From positions 1 through 35,121 of the forward strand of contig WQWA01000021.1 in NCBI GenBank assembly GCA_009785505.1: 35,121 bases of DNA, read 5' to 3'. The stretch's first letter is position 1. Each line of letters opens with the position of its first letter. The position numbers and the translations under genes are program-made. Positions 32,447-35,121 of this stretch are shown here, in pieces. The notes below the pieces were generated by a model that worked only from the letters and a program-made list of their open reading frames with translations, did no database searches and was not told where the DNA came from. This DNA comes from Bacteroidales bacterium. Lineage in GTDB: Bacteria > Bacteroidota > Bacteroidia > Bacteroidales > P3.

Positions 32447-35121
32447 ATGACACAAACCAATCTCAAATTGCCTTATAGTCGTCAAAATTGGCACACTTGG
32501 CTTAGCGATATTTTCGCCCAACAAATGGAATTTGAAACGCAAGCCGAAAAGGTAGATATTGACAAAGAAAATATCAAATCCATTCATCGTTTTGCGACTG
32601 TGAAACTTGCTGATGGAAAGAATTTGGCGGTGTTGGACATCGAAACACAAGCCGGAGTACAAATTGCTCGCAATCGAGTGGGTTTGCGAAATTTGGTTGA
32701 AAAATTTATTGACCATTCTCGCTATCACGGCATTTTGGCATTTTATCACAGCGACGCTTCGACAGGCTCAGCGTCCGGCGAATATAGACTTTCGTTTATT
32801 AGTAGTGAGCCAACGATAAAAGAAGACGGAAGTTTTGAGATGCAAAGCACCGCACCCAAACGATTTTCGTACGTGCTTGGCGAAAATGAAAAAACAAAAA
32901 CACCTGCCGAACGCCTAAAAACCATTGCCGACAAGCGAGGAGCAGCGACATTAGACGATGTTAAAAATGCGTTTTCGGTTGAAACACTCACGAAAGAATT
33001 TTACAAAGAACTTTCGGATTGGTATTTTTGGGCATTGCAAAATGTTGAATTTCCCAATGATTTGGAGCAAGACAAAGAAATCAATAATTCTACCGCTGTT
33101 ATTCGCTTAATCACTCGTTTGATTTTTGTATGGTTTTTGAAACAGAAGAAACTGATTAAGGACGAACTTTTTGAGATATCTGAACTTGCCGAAATCTTGA
33201 ATTACAAAGACAAAACCGGAAGTACCTATTACAAGGCAATTTTGCAAAACTTATTCTTTGCAACGCTCAATACCGAAATGAGCGACAAGCAGCGAAAATT
33301 TGTTAATCGGCAAAGCGGAGTACAAGGTTTTTACCGCTACGAGCGTTTTTTCAAAAACAAAGAACGTTTCCTCGAATTCACAAAAGATACGCCATTTCTC
33401 AATGGAGGACTGTTTGAAAATCTCGATAAAAACATTGGCGAAGAAAGCGAAATTCGTATTGATTGTTTTTCAAACAGAATTGACAAGGAACAACTTTTGA
33501 AAGTGCCGGATTTTCTGTTTTTCAGCGAAGAACAGCAGATTGATTTGAATAAAATTTATGACACCAAAAACAAAACTTACAAGGTGCGAGGGTTGATAGA
33601 TATTTTGAAAAGCTACCATTTTACGATTGAAGAAAACACGCCCACCGATATAGAGGTTGCTCTCGACCCCGAACTTTTGGGAAAAGTTTTTGAAAATCTT
33701 TTGGCAAGTTTTAATCCCGAAACACAAACCACCGCTCGCAAGCAAACCGGCTCGTTTTACACACCACGAGAGATTGTGGATTATATGGTGCAGGAAAGTT
33801 TGAAGGCATATTTGTTGTCTGAACAAGATTCGCCGGATTACAAAACGATTGTTGACGAACTATTTTCTGACAATCTCGAAACTCCGAAAAACCCTGGTAA
33901 TTCCGTTGTTCAGACGATTATTCAAAAACTGAACGATGTGAAAATCCTCGACCCTGCTTGCGGTTCGGGGGCATTCCCAATGGGAATTTTGCAAAAAATG
34001 GTGTCAATATTACAAAAACTAGATCCACAAAACAAACTTTGGAAACAGCGACAATTAGACATTGTAAGCAAAATAGAAGACACACAAGCACGCCATATCG
34101 CCATTGAAAACATCGAAGAAGCATTTGGAGAAAACGAACTCGACTATGGACGAAAATTGTTTTTGATTGAAAACTGCATTTTCGGTATAGATATTCAGTC
34201 AATCGCTGTGCAGATTTCAAAGTTGCGATTTTTTATTTCGTTGATATGTGACCAAACGCTCAAACCCGAAAAGCCGAATCTCGGCATACGTCCTTTGCCA
34301 AATCTTGAAACCAAGTTTGTTTCGGCAAATACGCTGATAGGTTTGTCTAATGAGAATATGATAAAACCGCTTACTGTATATCCATTGGAAGAAAAATTGA
34401 AAGATGCACGCCACCGACATTTTTCGGCACGAACACCTGAGAGAAAAAAGAAATGGAGAGATATAGATCAAGAATTACGTCAAAAAATTAGTATCATTCT
34501 TGAAGAAGCAGGATATTCGCCGATTTCTGCGAAACAGTTGGCGGATTGGAATCCATACGATCAAAATGCATCTTCGTCATTTTTTGATACTGAATGGATG
34601 TTTGGGTTGAGCAACGGTTTTGATATTGTGATTGGAAATCCACCGTACGTGCAACTACAAAACAATAGTGGCGAATTGGCTGAAAAATATTCTTACAGTA
34701 AAGCTGAACAAAAAATAAAAAAACGAGAAAGCATTTACAAAACGTTTGCTCGTACCGGAGATATTTATTGTCTTTTTTACGAACGTGGATATCAACTTTT
34801 GAGATCAAAAGGGCATCTTTCTTTTATCACATCTAACAAATGGATGCGAGCCGGCTATGGTGAAAGCACACGAAAATTTTTATCTGAAAATACCAATCCC
34901 GAATTATTGATAGATTTTGCAGGTGTGAAAGTTTTTGAATCGGCAACGGTAGATACGAATATTTTAATGTTTTCAAAGGATAAAAACCGACAACAAACGC
35001 AAGCCTGTGTTGTAAAAAAAGAAGGTATAAAAGATTTGAGCGTTTTTATTAGACAAAATGCCGTCGCTTGCAATTTTGGAACAGAAAGCTGGGTGGTACT
35101 TTCGCCAATTGAACAACAGAT
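32447..35121 (+). CDS. Eco57I-like N6-adenine DNA methylase (cut by right edge)
   Basis: Reading from the ATG at 32447 gives at least 891 residues with no stop to the window end. The SAM motif I is DPACGSGAFPMG (D502), preceded by GSFYTPREIVDYMV (about 435-448). The catalytic motif IV is GNPPYVQLQ (NPPY 731-734), as in gamma-class N6-adenine methylases of the Eco57I/type IIG group. The N-terminal 430 residues could hold a nuclease or a scaffold, but I see no clear PD-ExK motif. The C-terminal target-recognition part is probably beyond the edge. An in-frame repeat inserts SDASTGSAS at 102-110. It follows the PLD-SNF2 helicase by 11 bases, so the two form an operon. Confidence 0.85.
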   Translation, partial: MTQTNLKLPYSRQNWHTWLSDIFAQQMEFETQAEKVDIDKENIKSIHRFATVKLADGKNLAVLDIETQAGVQIARNRVGLRNLVEKFIDHSRYHGILAFYHSDASTGSASGEYRLSFISSEPTIKEDGSFEMQSTAPKRFSYVLGENEKTKTPAERLKTIADKRGAATLDDVKNAFSVETLTKEFYKELSDWYFWALQNVEFPNDLEQDKEINNSTAVIRLITRLIFVWFLKQKKLIKDELFEISELAEILNYKDKTGSTYYKAILQNLFFATLNTEMSDKQRKFVNRQSGVQGFYRYERFFKNKERFLEFTKDTPFLNGGLFENLDKNIGEESEIRIDCFSNRIDKEQLLKVPDFLFFSEEQQIDLNKIYDTKNKTYKVRGLIDILKSYHFTIEENTPTDIEVALDPELLGKVFENLLASFNPETQTTARKQTGSFYTPREIVDYMVQESLKAYLLSEQDSPDYKTIVDELFSDNLETPKNPGNSVVQTIIQKLNDVKILDPACGSGAFPMGILQKMVSILQKLDPQNKLWKQRQLDIVSKIEDTQARHIAIENIEEAFGENELDYGRKLFLIENCIFGIDIQSIAVQISKLRFFISLICDQTLKPEKPNLGIRPLPNLETKFVSANTLIGLSNENMIKPLTVYPLEEKLKDARHRHFSARTPERKKKWRDIDQELRQKISIILEEAGYSPISAKQLADWNPYDQNASSSFFDTEWMFGLSNGFDIVIGNPPYVQLQNNSGELAEKYSYSKAEQKIKKRESIYKTFARTGDIYCLFYERGYQLLRSKGHLSFITSNKWMRAGYGESTRKFLSENTNPELLIDFAGVKVFESATVDTNILMFSKDKNRQQTQACVVKKEGIKDLSVFIRQNAVACNFGTESWVVLSPIEQQ
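32748..32773 (+). repeat. 26-bp in-frame palindromic repeat inside the methylase
   Basis: One mismatch to 32326-32351; GACGCT/AGCGTC stem around TCGACAGGCTC. Encodes SDASTGSA in the same frame as the helicase copy. Confidence 0.85.

Overview
The window looks like chromosome of an AT-rich Bacteroidetes, most likely a Bacteroidales. Three things point there. Nearly every gene has a Bacteroidetes-type -7 promoter box (TAnnTTTG, usually TATCTTTGC or TAACTTTGC) and lacks a Shine-Dalgarno site. Several families are typical of the phylum: a FISUMP lipoprotein-like protein, a Porin_10-type barrel, an HU-CCDC81/SPOR protein, a DUF3822-rsmD pair, an aminoglycoside-phosphotransferase-like kinase fused to a RapZ C-terminal domain, and a DUF4369-TlpA protein. 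Housekeeping orthologues (gyrB, trmB, rsmD, ispH, recF, rocD, tex) are intact.

Layout. 1-617: 5' part of a NapH/NosR-like 4Fe-4S membrane protein (minus strand, runs off the left edge). 684-2290: FISUMP protein and PhoH ATPase. 2291-2789: non-coding stretch with a 25-bp inverted repeat, a 17-bp hairpin and TTATCAACA boxes. 2790-3233: small uncharacterised protein. 3307-5274: gyrB, divergent from an S1/P1 nuclease (5388-6197). 6194-10532: minus-strand run of porin, trmB, HU/SPOR protein and deoxynucleoside kinase. 10664-12079: kinase-RapZ fusion. 12170-13955: small membrane protein, DUF3822, rsmD. 13956-14171: five REP-like hairpins. 14172-16511: nine-repeat TPR protein. 16755-18884: PpiD-like foldase, divergent from a plus-strand cluster of polyprenyl synthase, PIN-PhoH ATPase and ispH (19018-22199). 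22186-23568: TlpA-like thioredoxin, with three tandem palindromes upstream. 23786-25160: recF and DUF721/DciA-like gene, flanked on both sides by related repeats. 25222-26439: ornithine aminotransferase. 26610-28745: Tex. 28827-29081: remnant of an S24-type repressor. 29181-35121: PLD-SNF2 helicase followed by an Eco57I-like adenine methylase cut by the right edge.

The core 1-28.7 kb is ordinary chromosome with envelope, isoprenoid, RNA-modification and DNA-replication/repair functions. The last 6 kb is accessory: a probable anti-phage restriction-type operon next to a broken phage-type repressor. The most unusual sequence feature is a 26-bp palindromic repeat that lies in frame, in the same reading frame, inside both genes of that operon and adds the peptide SDASTGSA to each protein. 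The same repeat superfamily appears in intergenic form around recF-DUF721. No rRNA, tRNA or CRISPR array was seen.
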